Assembly: GCA_045596365.1 (NCBI GenBank)
Contig: JAZOCE010000019.1
Span: forward strand, 1-64,000
Length of the DNA stretch: 64,000 nt
From: RGIG4079 sp045596365
GTDB lineage: Bacteria > Bacteroidota > Bacteroidia > Bacteroidales > Muribaculaceae
Reading direction: 5' to 3'
The notes beneath the pieces were generated by a model, which was given only the letters and a program-made list of their open reading frames with translations, was not told where the DNA came from and ran no database searches. The translations under genes and the position numbers were made by a program. This document shows, piece after piece, positions 49,254 to 57,929 of this stretch. The stretch's first letter is position 1, and the number at the start of each line of letters is the position of its first letter.

Positions 49254-51818
49254 ATGGAACAAAAACAAACAAATACCCAAACAGAGACTTTAATGCAACG
49301 CATCGTTTCAAAGATAAAAAATCCACAATTCTACGGATTTATTACATCTATAGCAATATTGGTTGCAATATCATTTTTCTATTTCTATCCCGATGTAGTA
49401 CAAGGAAACGAATTGCGACAATATGACATGCAACAAGGCGCTGCAAATGGACAAGAAGCAAAAGAATATTATGAAGCAACAGGAGAAAAATCCATGTGGA
49501 CAAATTCTCTATTCTCCGGAATGCCCACATTCCAAATCTCCCCTTACTATGAGTCTAACGACCTCTTCAGTTGGATTAACGACATAATGGGATTTGGCTT
49601 GCCAGCTCCAGCCAATCTGCTGTTTATGATGATGGTGGGATTTTTAATCCTAATGTTTGCATTTAAAGTGCGATGGTACTTTGCCGTCATAGGAGCCATT
49701 GCCTACGGTTTTTCTTCCTATTTCATCATCCTCATAGGAGCAGGACACATTTGGAAATTCATCACACTTGCCTACATCCCCCCGACAATAGCCGGCATTG
49801 TGCTATGCTATCGTGGTCGTTATCTTTTGGGAGGAGCGTTAGCCGCATTATTTGCCATGATGCAGATTTCAAGCAACCACGTGCAAATGAGTTATTACTT
49901 CCTATTTGTCATTGTAGGTCTCGTTATCGCATATCTTATTATGGCATTGCGCAAAAAACAAATAAAACAATGGAGCATTGCAACAGGAACGTTGATGATT
50001 GCTGCTATTCTTGCTGTTACTGCCAACTTACCAAGCCTTTACAACACCTATGAGTACTCTAAAGAGACTATGCGAGGCAAACATTCCGACCTCGTAACAA
50101 CTCAAGCCGATAACACTGGAAAGAAATCGAGCGGTCTTGACAAAGACTACATCATGGGCTATAGCTACACCCCTTCAGAAACTTTCACCCTACTCATTCC
50201 CAATGTGAAAGGTGGAGCAAGCGTAAAACCCGAACAAGGTCGACACAAGCCACTAACCCTGTATGACCTTCCAGAGACACAAGACCTCATCAATAAAGGA
50301 GAAATATATTCTCAAGAAGCAGCCAATTTACAAGCATTCTCACAATACTTTGGAGCGCCTGAAGGCACAAATGGGCCAGTGTATGTAGGAGCGCTCATCT
50401 TTGCTCTGTTCCTTCTTGGATGTATTATCGTCAGAGGTCCCATCAAATGGATTCTTGTAGCATTGACACTTCTTTCTATATTCCTTGCGTGGGGACGCTA
50501 CATGGAATGGTTTACAATGCTGTTTATCGATTATATCCCCATGTATAACAAATTCCGCACCGTTGAAAGTATCCTCGTCATTGCCGAGTTCACGATGCCT
50601 CTATTGGGAATTTTAGCTCTACACAAACTATTCACCACACCTCAATTCTGGAACAAATATGCCAAGAGCATCTATGCCGCATTTGGCACCGCACTATTCT
50701 TCTGCCTATTAGGAATTCTTTCTCCAGGCATATTCGGCTCCTACCTCGGCGAAGGGGAGCAAGGCTATATTGCCGAAGGTCTTGACAAGCAATATCCATC
50801 ACTTTTCTCTGCCGTAGAAGCTTTGCGTTACTCAATGGTGAGAAGCGATGCCTTACGCAGTTTCATCTTTATTGCAGCCGGAGGTGCTGTTCTATTGCTG
50901 ATGATGCGTCGCAAGATTCAAGCATGGGGAGCTGTTGCAATCATATTTGCACTCATACTTGGCGACCTCTACATGGTGAACAAACGCTATCTCAACCACG
51001 ATAGCTTCTGCACTCCCGAACTGACTAAGGCCGACCCATTCCCATTGCGTCCTGCCGATAGAAAAATTCTCACCGACACAGCAATGAACTATCGTGTTCT
51101 TGACCTACAAAACTTTGGCTCGCCATCACCATCGTATCACCACAAAATGGTGGGTGGATACCACGCAGCTAAGCTCACTCGCTACCAAGACATGATAAGC
51201 CGACACATAGGTCGATTGAGCAACGAGTCTGATATCAATGTATTGAACATGCTCAATACTAAATACATCATCTCTGATGCTAACACTGTAGAAATCAACC
51301 CCGAAGCTCTTGGCAATGCCTGGTGGGTGGAGAATATCGAATATGCCGATAATGCCAACGCTGAAATGGCTGCACTCGACACCATACAACCAGCAATCAC
51401 AGCAGTTGCCGATGTCAAGTTTAAAGAAATTCTCGGCTCTGAAATCCCACAAAAACAACCTGGAGACACTATTTTTGAGACGACCTATGCGCCAAACAAG
51501 TTGACCTATCATGCTCATAGCGCAAATGGCGGATTGGCTGTTTTCTCTGAAGTATATTTCCCTTGGGGGTGGAAAGCCACCATTGATGGCAATCCAGCCG
51601 AAATAGGTCGCGTCAACTACTTGTTGCGTGCATTGCGTGTCCCTGCCGGAAGCCACACCATTGAAATGAAATTTGATCCCGATTCAATCCACAATACAGT
51701 TAATGCTGCTCGCATAGCAATCATTCTCATTTATGTTGCACTGATGGGCGCAGCAGTGTTGGCTCTCACACGCAAACCCGAGCAAGAGAATACTACTGCA
51801 ACCGATGAATCGTATTAA
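49254..51818 (+). CDS. YfhO-family membrane protein
   Basis: An 854-residue integral membrane protein. A first helix lies near residues 27-47, followed by an extracytoplasmic loop (YPDVVQGNELRQYDMQQGAA) and about ten more helices to residue 590. A large soluble C-terminal domain carries the YfhO segments DSFCTPELTKADPFPLRPAD, FSEVYFPWGWKATIDGNPAE and RALRVPAGSHTIEMKFDP, and a last helix lies near 825-845. YfhO proteins resemble GT-C glycosyltransferases and add sugars to envelope polymers in some Gram-positives; the Bacteroidota reaction is not known. The preceding gene makes a nucleotide sugar and many genes downstream act on the envelope. It overlaps the next gene by 14 bases. Confidence 0.88.
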   Translation: MEQKQTNTQTETLMQRIVSKIKNPQFYGFITSIAILVAISFFYFYPDVVQGNELRQYDMQQGAANGQEAKEYYEATGEKSMWTNSLFSGMPTFQISPYYESNDLFSWINDIMGFGLPAPANLLFMMMVGFLILMFAFKVRWYFAVIGAIAYGFSSYFIILIGAGHIWKFITLAYIPPTIAGIVLCYRGRYLLGGALAALFAMMQISSNHVQMSYYFLFVIVGLVIAYLIMALRKKQIKQWSIATGTLMIAAILAVTANLPSLYNTYEYSKETMRGKHSDLVTTQADNTGKKSSGLDKDYIMGYSYTPSETFTLLIPNVKGGASVKPEQGRHKPLTLYDLPETQDLINKGEIYSQEAANLQAFSQYFGAPEGTNGPVYVGALIFALFLLGCIIVRGPIKWILVALTLLSIFLAWGRYMEWFTMLFIDYIPMYNKFRTVESILVIAEFTMPLLGILALHKLFTTPQFWNKYAKSIYAAFGTALFFCLLGILSPGIFGSYLGEGEQGYIAEGLDKQYPSLFSAVEALRYSMVRSDALRSFIFIAAGGAVLLLMMRRKIQAWGAVAIIFALILGDLYMVNKRYLNHDSFCTPELTKADPFPLRPADRKILTDTAMNYRVLDLQNFGSPSPSYHHKMVGGYHAAKLTRYQDMISRHIGRLSNESDINVLNMLNTKYIISDANTVEINPEALGNAWWVENIEYADNANAEMAALDTIQPAITAVADVKFKEILGSEIPQKQPGDTIFETTYAPNKLTYHAHSANGGLAVFSEVYFPWGWKATIDGNPAEIGRVNYLLRALRVPAGSHTIEMKFDPDSIHNTVNAARIAIILIYVALMGAAVLALTRKPEQENTTATDESY

Positions 51819-52518
51819 AAGATATTACACTGCATTCCGACGTTACAACCGCAGCAAAGGCTATGGTGTACACTCTCCGTTTGCCTACAATTTCATCAGA
51901 AATGTATTGCGAGAGAAATACCCTTACTATGCCTATAGCGAGCTTAAGGAACAACGCAAGCGAGCAAAAGTCCTATCGGCAAAAAAATCGGGACAGCAAC
52001 GCCTCATATCCTATAGCAGTGCGAAGATGATATTTCGCATAGCATGTCATTTCTGTCCTGACCTCATATTACAAATAGGGACTACTCATGGAGTTGCATC
52101 ATCGGCCCTTTTGAAAGCGACTAATTCGGCAAAGATAATCTTATTCCTCGGAGAAAACAATCATGACGATGTGGTTTACCACGAAATAACCAAACAATTC
52201 GCTGATCACATTCTCCCAAAACAATCCCTATCGGAAGCCATTAAGTGTTACCAAGCAGAACAAAAAAAATTTGGACTTATCCTCATAAACCACATAGAGC
52301 CTAAAGAACTCAACGACACGTTGCAAGTGGCATTACAGACACTTCAAGAGGAAGGTCTCGTTATCATTCGCAACCTTAGCTCCTCTCCCATTGCTCGTCA
52401 ATTGTGGAAAACATGTTGCGCTGAGAAACCTTTTGGCATGAGCTTTACCAACTACCAAACAGGAATTATCGTAGGTTACAAACACCTGCCTAAACAGCAT
52501 TTCAACCTTTGGTTCTAA
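51805..52518 (+). CDS. Class I SAM-methyltransferase-like protein
   Basis: A 237-residue cytoplasmic protein. The N-terminus KRYYTAFRRYNRSKGYGVHS followed by PFAYNFIRNVLREKYPYYAY is a recognisable Bacteroidales family start. A Rossmann-like core follows (DLILQIGTTHGVASSALLKA, then KIILFLGENN and FGLILINHIEP), arranged like small O-methyltransferases, although the glycine-rich loop is poor, so SAM binding is not certain. It overlaps the YfhO-family gene by 14 bases and is followed four bases later by the recombinase gene. Confidence 0.65.
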   Translation: MNRIKRYYTAFRRYNRSKGYGVHSPFAYNFIRNVLREKYPYYAYSELKEQRKRAKVLSAKKSGQQRLISYSSAKMIFRIACHFCPDLILQIGTTHGVASSALLKATNSAKIILFLGENNHDDVVYHEITKQFADHILPKQSLSEAIKCYQAEQKKFGLILINHIEPKELNDTLQVALQTLQEEGLVIIRNLSSSPIARQLWKTCCAEKPFGMSFTNYQTGIIVGYKHLPKQHFNLWF

Positions 52519-52522
52519 GGCG

Positions 52523-53434
52523 ATGAGAGAGATTACCGACCTCGATAAAATAAAAAATGAATATAGAGCTCACCTCATTCTTGAACGCGGGCTAAGCAAC
52601 AACTCCATTGGCGCATATGAAAACGACGTCAATAAACTCATCAGCTACTTAGCCGATGAACAAGTAAAAATCAAAGAGGTCACTCTCGACACATTACAAA
52701 ACTTCATATGTGTGCTTCATGACATGGAGATTTCGCCACGCTCACAAGCTCGCATCATTTCAGGGATAAAATCATTTTTCCGTTTTCTCAAACTTGAAGA
52801 CTACATCGACGAAAATCCCTCTCTTCTGCTCGAAGCGCCACAGATAGGGCGACATCTGCCAGAAGTGCTATCGGTAGAGGAGATCGACAGCATGATTGAC
52901 TGCATCGACATGAGTAAAGCCGAAGGACAACGCAATCGTGCTATCATCGAAACACTGTATGGTTGCGGATTGCGTGTGTCAGAACTCATCAATCTGGAAA
53001 TAAACAAACTATTTTTAGACGAGGGGTACATCGTTGTAAAAGGGAAGGGGAGCAAAGAACGCATGGTGCCCATCTCTGAAGTAGCAATACATGAGATTAA
53101 CTCTTATCTCGACCAACGACGACACATGGAAATCGTTACCGGAGAGGAAAATTTCCTATTCCTAAACTACAAAGGGACACACATCAGTCGCATTACGATT
53201 TTCAAAATCGTAAAACAGCTTGCCGACCTCGCCGGAATCAAACGCGAAATCAGCCCACACACATTGCGACACTCCTTTGCGACACACCTGCTTGAAGGCG
53301 GAGCCAACCTTCGTGCCATACAGCAAATGCTCGGTCACGAAAGCATTGCCACCACCGAAATCTACATCCACATTGACCGCACTCGCCTGCGCGAAGAAAT
53401 CCTCCTCCACCACCCCCGCAATATCAACCAATGA
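52523..53434 (+). CDS. Tyrosine recombinase, XerD-like
   Basis: A 303-residue tyrosine recombinase. The N-terminal core-binding domain (YRAHLILERGLSNNSIGAYE, about 10-95) is followed by the catalytic domain with all key residues: Arg in YGCGLRVSELINLE (about 151), Lys in VVKGKGSKERMVPI, HxxR in HTLRHSFATHLLEGG (about 247-250), His in LGHESIATTEIYIHI and the Tyr nucleophile there (about 282). Length and order match XerC/XerD, which resolve chromosome dimers at dif. Adjacent genes do not form a clear integrative element, so a housekeeping role is favoured, although the RHS cassette begins directly downstream. Confidence 0.93.
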   Translation: MREITDLDKIKNEYRAHLILERGLSNNSIGAYENDVNKLISYLADEQVKIKEVTLDTLQNFICVLHDMEISPRSQARIISGIKSFFRFLKLEDYIDENPSLLLEAPQIGRHLPEVLSVEEIDSMIDCIDMSKAEGQRNRAIIETLYGCGLRVSELINLEINKLFLDEGYIVVKGKGSKERMVPISEVAIHEINSYLDQRRHMEIVTGEENFLFLNYKGTHISRITIFKIVKQLADLAGIKREISPHTLRHSFATHLLEGGANLRAIQQMLGHESIATTEIYIHIDRTRLREEILLHHPRNINQ

Positions 53435-53479
53435 ATCGTTAAATTCCATTAAAACATACATACCTTCAACTGTAATCGC

Positions 53480-53487
53480 TACATTTG
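53480..53487 (+). promoter_or_regulatory. Possible promoter -7 box for the RHS gene
   Basis: TACATTTG matches TAnnTTTG, 16 bases before the ATG at 53504. No clear -33 element. Confidence 0.4.
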
Positions 53488-53503
53488 TGGAAAAGGATCA
53501 TCC

Positions 53504-54733
53504 ATGAGACGACGTGCGATATTGATAATAATGTTGCTAAATGTGATGTTTGTTGCTTTGGCATCGAGCAATATCACTCGTGATGACTCGCGTGGTATCT
53601 CCAAAATCACCTACCATGATTATCTCGACTTGCCACGTACAATAAAAATAGGAGGCAGAGAGAATTATCATCGCTATCGCCCCGACGGTATTAAAAGCTA
53701 TCGTCAAGACCGACACTCGGTGATGACGACTGTTGCGAGTGTTGACTCATTGGGCAATACCATATACACACAGAAGCCCACGACAAAGGTAACGACTCGC
53801 AATTACATAGGCGATTTCATCAAGACGGGCAACTATACATGGGAAGTGCCCACCGACGACGGGCACATCTTTATCGACACCCGCAACAAAATAAAAACGC
53901 ATTACTACTATGTGCGTGATTATTTGGGCAGTACGCGGGCGGTGGTTGACACTGCAGGGATGTTGTTGCAGGCGATGAACTACTACCCCTCGGGAGTGCC
54001 GTTCAGCCGAATGGAGCAGGAGCCGGTAACCGACCGCCTGCACACAGGCAAGCCGTTCCTTGACATGAACGGCTTAGGGTACTACGACAACAACGCGCGC
54101 TTCTTGGATATCCTCACCGGCAGTTTCATCTCGCGTGATGCCCTCGCCGGCTCATATCCCCACCTATCCCCATACGCCAATTGTGCCAATAATCCACTCC
54201 GATATACTGATTCATCAGGTAACTATCTCGAATCCGCATGGGACGCTGTAAACATAGGGTTGGGCATAAGCAGTTTGTGGAATAACATAAAAAAAGGGAA
54301 TGTTGGTGCAGCAATAGTCGATGGAGTTGGAGTTGTCGTTGATGCTGTAGCAATGGCATTACCGGTAGTTCCAGGCGGAGCAAGTTCAATTATAAAAGCG
54401 GCACGTGCAGCTGATGATGTCGTTGATGTAGCAAAAACTGGAAAATATTCTAATATCCCTGATCCTAAAAATGCAGGAATCGGTAAAAAAACAACAATAT
54501 CTCAACGAAAGAAAATATTGGAAGAAAACAAACGGCAGAATAATGGAGAATTACGTAGTGATGGAGATGGCCGATTATTAAATCCTCCATCTAAAAACAT
54601 AAAAGGACAAAAGGCAGATATGAATCAAGCAGAAATAGATCATATTGAGCCTAGGTCAAAAGGAGGCTCAAATAGGAATTCAAATTTACAAGTCCTTTCT
54701 AAAGAAGAAAATTTAAAGAAACATAATAAATGA
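53504..54733 (+). CDS. Compact RHS-core protein with C-terminal HNH nuclease toxin
   Basis: A 409-residue exported protein (signal peptide about 1-22, ending ALASS). Residues about 30-135 hold degenerate RHS material (YHRYRPDGIKSYRQDRHSVM). The RHS-associated core runs from about 138 to 246 (YVRDYLGSTRAVVDTAGMLL, DNNARFLDILTGSFISRDAL, YANCANNPLRYTDSSGNY). A hydrophobic linker follows, and the C-terminus is an HNH-type nuclease (IDHIEPRSKGGSNRNSNLQV, about 378-397, with the His and Asn residues of the motif). The long YD-repeat shell of full RHS toxins is missing. Base composition falls sharply to AT-rich after the core, marking a swapped toxin tip. Its stop overlaps the start of the next gene (ATGA), the usual toxin-immunity arrangement. 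Delivery route is unknown. Confidence 0.85.
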   Translation: MRRRAILIIMLLNVMFVALASSNITRDDSRGISKITYHDYLDLPRTIKIGGRENYHRYRPDGIKSYRQDRHSVMTTVASVDSLGNTIYTQKPTTKVTTRNYIGDFIKTGNYTWEVPTDDGHIFIDTRNKIKTHYYYVRDYLGSTRAVVDTAGMLLQAMNYYPSGVPFSRMEQEPVTDRLHTGKPFLDMNGLGYYDNNARFLDILTGSFISRDALAGSYPHLSPYANCANNPLRYTDSSGNYLESAWDAVNIGLGISSLWNNIKKGNVGAAIVDGVGVVVDAVAMALPVVPGGASSIIKAARAADDVVDVAKTGKYSNIPDPKNAGIGKKTTISQRKKILEENKRQNNGELRSDGDGRLLNPPSKNIKGQKADMNQAEIDHIEPRSKGGSNRNSNLQVLSKEENLKKHNK

Positions 54734-55005
54734 CGAATTTTTTTTATGATAAGAATATGGCTGTAATAACATCTCGTTTTGTTGTTGCACAGAATTCTCC
54801 TATTATATACGTATTTCATAATCATGAAGATGGGATATGGGAATTTTATGGAGTGGAGGATTTAAAAGAAGATGATTATAGAGTTGTTTCTTTAGCAGAA
54901 ATACTAGAGTTAGACTCTTCTGTTTTTGAATTACAATATATGGAATTAGGAAAATATGCTTTAAGAAATTCAAAAGCTGATTTATGGATTATAAATAAAT
55001 TATAA
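54730..55005 (+). CDS. Probable immunity protein for the HNH toxin
   Basis: A 91-residue acidic cytoplasmic protein without signal peptide (MTNFFYDKNMAVITSRFVVA, then HNHEDGIWEFYGVEDLKEDD). The ISRFVVAQNSPIIYVFHNHEDGIW-type opening, shortened here, resembles small SMI1-like or other immunity proteins, but no family is certain. Placement is the main evidence: its ATG overlaps the toxin stop codon and its composition is the same AT-rich type as the toxin tip. It should bind and block the HNH domain in the producing cell. Confidence 0.65.
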   Translation: MTNFFYDKNMAVITSRFVVAQNSPIIYVFHNHEDGIWEFYGVEDLKEDDYRVVSLAEILELDSSVFELQYMELGKYALRNSKADLWIINKL

Positions 55006-55012
55006 ATAATTC

Positions 55013-55183
55013 ATGCACGCAATAATGTCGGTAATATTAACGATTGTGTTGTCGGTGGCATCATCTACCGCCGGCATCCGCCATTATTGCGACACCATCC
55101 TCGCAACCTCAACCAATGATTCCCGCTACATTTTTCAGGGTAAATTTTGGATTTTGAAAAGGGGTTACTATCTTTGTATTTAA
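55013..55183 (+). CDS. Doubtful small ORF after the toxin-immunity pair
   Basis: Fifty-six codons starting MHAIMSVILTIVLSVASSTA, which looks like a signal peptide, then GIRHYCDTILATSTNDSRYI. Base composition returns to that of the RHS core. It may be the start of a lost second RHS-like gene. Its 3' end overlaps the promoter of the next gene, so a functional product is uncertain. Confidence 0.25.
   Translation: MHAIMSVILTIVLSVASSTAGIRHYCDTILATSTNDSRYIFQGKFWILKRGYYLCI
55146..55176 (+). promoter_or_regulatory. Promoter of the DUF4254 gene
   Basis: TTTG (55146-55149), 19 bases, then TATCTTTG (55169-55176): a near-ideal Bacteroidota -33/-7 pair, ending 38 bases before the ATG at 55214. Confidence 0.8.
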
Positions 55184-55213
55184 TAACAAATAATAACCTA
55201 ATCATTGAACTAT

Positions 55214-55819
55214 ATGAAATTTGCAGAAAATTGTTTTCGCATATTCTGGGAAACAACTCAATTATATCACAAGACTGATGATGTTGATGCAGTTGTTGCC
55301 AATCCTTACGAAGAAGGTACTATCGAACATACTTTGCATGCAAAAAACTGGATTGATGCCGTTCAATGGCACCTCGAAGATATAATTCGTGATCCTGAAA
55401 TCGATCCTGTTGCTGCTCTTGCATTAAAACGTCGCATCGACCGTTCTAATCAAGATCGTACCGACATGGTTGAGGAAATCGATAGCTATTTCCGCGACAA
55501 ATACAAAAACGTTGCTGCTCAAGCCGACGCTACAATCAATACCGAAAGTCCCGCATGGGCTCTTGACCGCTTGTCAATCCTTGCTTTGAAAATCTACCAC
55601 ATGCAAGCAGAGGTACAACGCACTGATGCCGAGCAAGCTCACATCGACAAGTGCCAAGCTAAACTAAATGTGCTCCTTGAACAACAAGTGGACCTCACAT
55701 CGGCTATTGACCAATTGCTCGAAGATATCGAAGCAGGACGCAAATACATGAAGGTGTATCGTCAAATGAAGATGTACAACGATACCGATACCAACCCAAT
55801 CCTTTATGGTAAAAAATAA
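55214..55819 (+). CDS. DUF4254 protein
   Basis: A 201-residue cytoplasmic, mostly helical protein. The start ATG 55214 (MKFAENCFRIFWETTQLYHK) is chosen over an upstream in-frame TTG. Family marks include NPYEEGTIEHTLHAKNWIDA, VQWHLEDIIRDPEID and ALALKRRIDRSNQDRTDMVE, followed by a coiled coil (about 130-180). DUF4254 has no assigned function, but in Bacteroidota it is commonly found directly before a GT9 glycosyltransferase, as here, with an overlap of 14 bases, so a role in lipid A-core or surface glycan assembly is plausible. Confidence 0.88.
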   Translation: MKFAENCFRIFWETTQLYHKTDDVDAVVANPYEEGTIEHTLHAKNWIDAVQWHLEDIIRDPEIDPVAALALKRRIDRSNQDRTDMVEEIDSYFRDKYKNVAAQADATINTESPAWALDRLSILALKIYHMQAEVQRTDAEQAHIDKCQAKLNVLLEQQVDLTSAIDQLLEDIEAGRKYMKVYRQMKMYNDTDTNPILYGKK

Positions 55820-56891
55820 CACTGAAAAATGCGGCAAGCGCAGGCCTAAAAATGTGCTTGTCGCTCGCTTTTCAGCTCTCGGTGATGTAGCAATGACAAT
55901 ACCGGTGATGTACAGCGTATGCCGTTGTAATCCCGATATACGTTTTATCTTCATCACCAAACCAGCGACACAATCGCTATTTATTAACGCTCCTGAAAAT
56001 CTTGTCGTCGTAGGGCTTGACTTGAAGGAGAAATATCATGGCATAGGCGGTCTGATAAAGTTATTCAATGACTTGCGTCGTGAATATCAGTTTGATGCAT
56101 TTGCCGACCTTCACAACGTGTTGCGTTCACACATCATAGGCACTTTGTGTCGCATACACCGCATTCCTTTCAAGCGCATAAACAAAGGAAAAGCCAACAA
56201 ACGTGCCCTCACTCGCAAGCACAACAAGGTGATGCTCCCTCTCATTTCGTCGCGAGCACGCTATCGCGAGGTGTTCTTGGGAATGGGACTACCTCTTGAG
56301 GAGCGTTTCATCTCTCTTTACGGAACAGGAAAGGGTAAGCCCGAAAAATTTGCAGAAATAACAGCCCCCAAACAGGAGGGAGAACGTTGGATAGGGCTTG
56401 CTCCATTTGCCATGCACAAAGGAAAAATCTATCCTATAGAGCTCATGGAGCGTGTATTGGCTGAACTTTCAGGGTGGAGCAATACAAAGGTATTCCTTTT
56501 TGGCGGTGGAGAAGAGGAACGTAAAGTTTTTGCCTCATGGGAGGAAAAATACCCTTCAACAATATCGCTTGCCAAGAAACGCCATGGTTTCCCTGTTGAG
56601 TTGGCACTGATGAGCCATCTTGACGCAATGGTGTCGATGGACTCCGGTAATATGCACCTTGCATCAATTGTCTCGGTCCCTGTTGTGAGTGTGTGGGGAG
56701 CAACACACCCCTACTGCGGATTTAAAGGGTGGAAACAACAAGAAACCAACATGGTGCAGTTGTCAATGGATTGTCGTCCTTGCTCGGTGTTTGGCAACAA
56801 ACCTTGTCATCGTGGCGACTATCACTGCCTGGCAGGAATTCCTCCTCAAATGATTATAGACAAAGTAAGCAACATCATAAACAAAAAATAA
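55806..56891 (+). CDS. Glycosyltransferase family 9 (heptosyltransferase-like)
   Basis: A 361-residue cytoplasmic or membrane-bound transferase. The N-terminal domain starts NVLVARFSALGDVAMTIPVM, typical of GT9, and the C-terminal donor domain has APFAMHKGKIYPIELMERVL, FLFGGGEEERKVFASWEEKY and MSHLDAMVSMDSGNMHLASI followed by VSVPVVSVWGATHP. A cysteine-rich end (DCRPCSVFGNKPCHRGDYHC) is common in the family. It likely transfers a heptose or related sugar onto the lipid A core. It overlaps the DUF4254 gene and is three bases before ruvB. Confidence 0.92.
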   Translation: MVKNNTEKCGKRRPKNVLVARFSALGDVAMTIPVMYSVCRCNPDIRFIFITKPATQSLFINAPENLVVVGLDLKEKYHGIGGLIKLFNDLRREYQFDAFADLHNVLRSHIIGTLCRIHRIPFKRINKGKANKRALTRKHNKVMLPLISSRARYREVFLGMGLPLEERFISLYGTGKGKPEKFAEITAPKQEGERWIGLAPFAMHKGKIYPIELMERVLAELSGWSNTKVFLFGGGEEERKVFASWEEKYPSTISLAKKRHGFPVELALMSHLDAMVSMDSGNMHLASIVSVPVVSVWGATHPYCGFKGWKQQETNMVQLSMDCRPCSVFGNKPCHRGDYHCLAGIPPQMIIDKVSNIINKK

Positions 56892-56894
56892 AAA

Positions 56895-57917
56895 ATGGGA
56901 GATAGCTTTGACATACGCTCGGCTCGCAATGAGAATGAACGTGATCGCGACATTGAAAAGGCGTTGCGACCGTCGGAGTTTGACTCTTTCAGCGGTCAAG
57001 ACAAGATTGTAGAAAATCTGAAAGTCTTTGTCGCAGCAGCTCGCATGCGTGGAGAAGCTCTTGACCACTTGCTGCTACATGGACCTCCGGGACTTGGGAA
57101 AACGACTCTCGCAGGCATTATTGCCAATGAGCTTGGAGTGGGGTTCAAAGTTACATCAGGTCCGGTATTAGACAAACCCGGCGACCTTGCCGGTATTCTC
57201 ACATCGCTTGAAGAGAACGATGTGCTTTTTATTGATGAAATACATCGCCTTAGTCCCATTGTTGAAGAATATCTCTACTCAGCAATGGAAGACTATCGCA
57301 TTGACATAATGATAGACAAAGGTCCTGGAGCTCGCTCTGTGCAACTTACACTATCGCCATTTACCCTTGTGGGAGCTACCACTCGTAGCGGATTGCTGAC
57401 ATCTCCATTGCGAGCCCGTTTTGGCATTAATTGCCATTTGGAATATTATGACCACGAGATATTGGAACGCATTATTTTACGTTCTGCATCTCTATTAAAC
57501 GTGAAATGCACCGGAGAGGCCGCTCATGAGATAGCAATGCGCAGTCGAGGGACACCTCGCATTGCCAATGCTCTGTTGCGTCGTGTGAGAGACTTTGCTC
57601 AAGTAAAAGGATCCGGTGCTATTGATCCTGAAATTGCCCGATATGCATTAGAAGCTCTTAATATAGACCGATATGGTCTTGATGAAATTGATAATAAGAT
57701 ACTCACAACCATCATTAATAAATTCAAAGGAGGTCCGGTGGGATTATCAACCATTGCTACCGCTCTCGGTGAAGATCCCGGAACTATCGAGGAAGTATAT
57801 GAGCCATTCCTCATCAAAGAAGGATTTATCAAACGCACACCACGTGGTCGCGAGGTTACAGAACTTGCCTATTCCCACTTGAAAATAAACCGCATAGACA
57901 TGAATAGTCTATTCTAA
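56895..57917 (+). CDS. ruvB: Holliday junction branch migration ATPase RuvB
   Basis: A 340-residue AAA+ motor that drives branch migration of Holliday junctions with RuvA. Visible are RPSEFDSFSGQDKIVENLKV, Walker A in LLLHGPPGLGKTTLAGIIAN (about 55-74), Walker B in DVLFIDEIHRLSPIVEEYLY, the sensor region TLVGATTRSGLLTSPLRARF with its arginine finger, and the C-terminal winged helix ending IKRTPRGREVTELAYSHLKI. Length is normal. Within a plus-strand run beginning at the DUF4254 gene. Confidence 0.98.
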   Translation: MGDSFDIRSARNENERDRDIEKALRPSEFDSFSGQDKIVENLKVFVAAARMRGEALDHLLLHGPPGLGKTTLAGIIANELGVGFKVTSGPVLDKPGDLAGILTSLEENDVLFIDEIHRLSPIVEEYLYSAMEDYRIDIMIDKGPGARSVQLTLSPFTLVGATTRSGLLTSPLRARFGINCHLEYYDHEILERIILRSASLLNVKCTGEAAHEIAMRSRGTPRIANALLRRVRDFAQVKGSGAIDPEIARYALEALNIDRYGLDEIDNKILTTIINKFKGGPVGLSTIATALGEDPGTIEEVYEPFLIKEGFIKRTPRGREVTELAYSHLKINRIDMNSLF

Positions 57918-57929
57918 CTCTTGACAAGC

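Noticed and set aside
52523..55005. Integrative element formed by the recombinase and the RHS cassette
   Set aside because: The recombinase has XerD-like length and motifs, no flanking direct repeats or tRNA target were seen, and the downstream genes are housekeeping.
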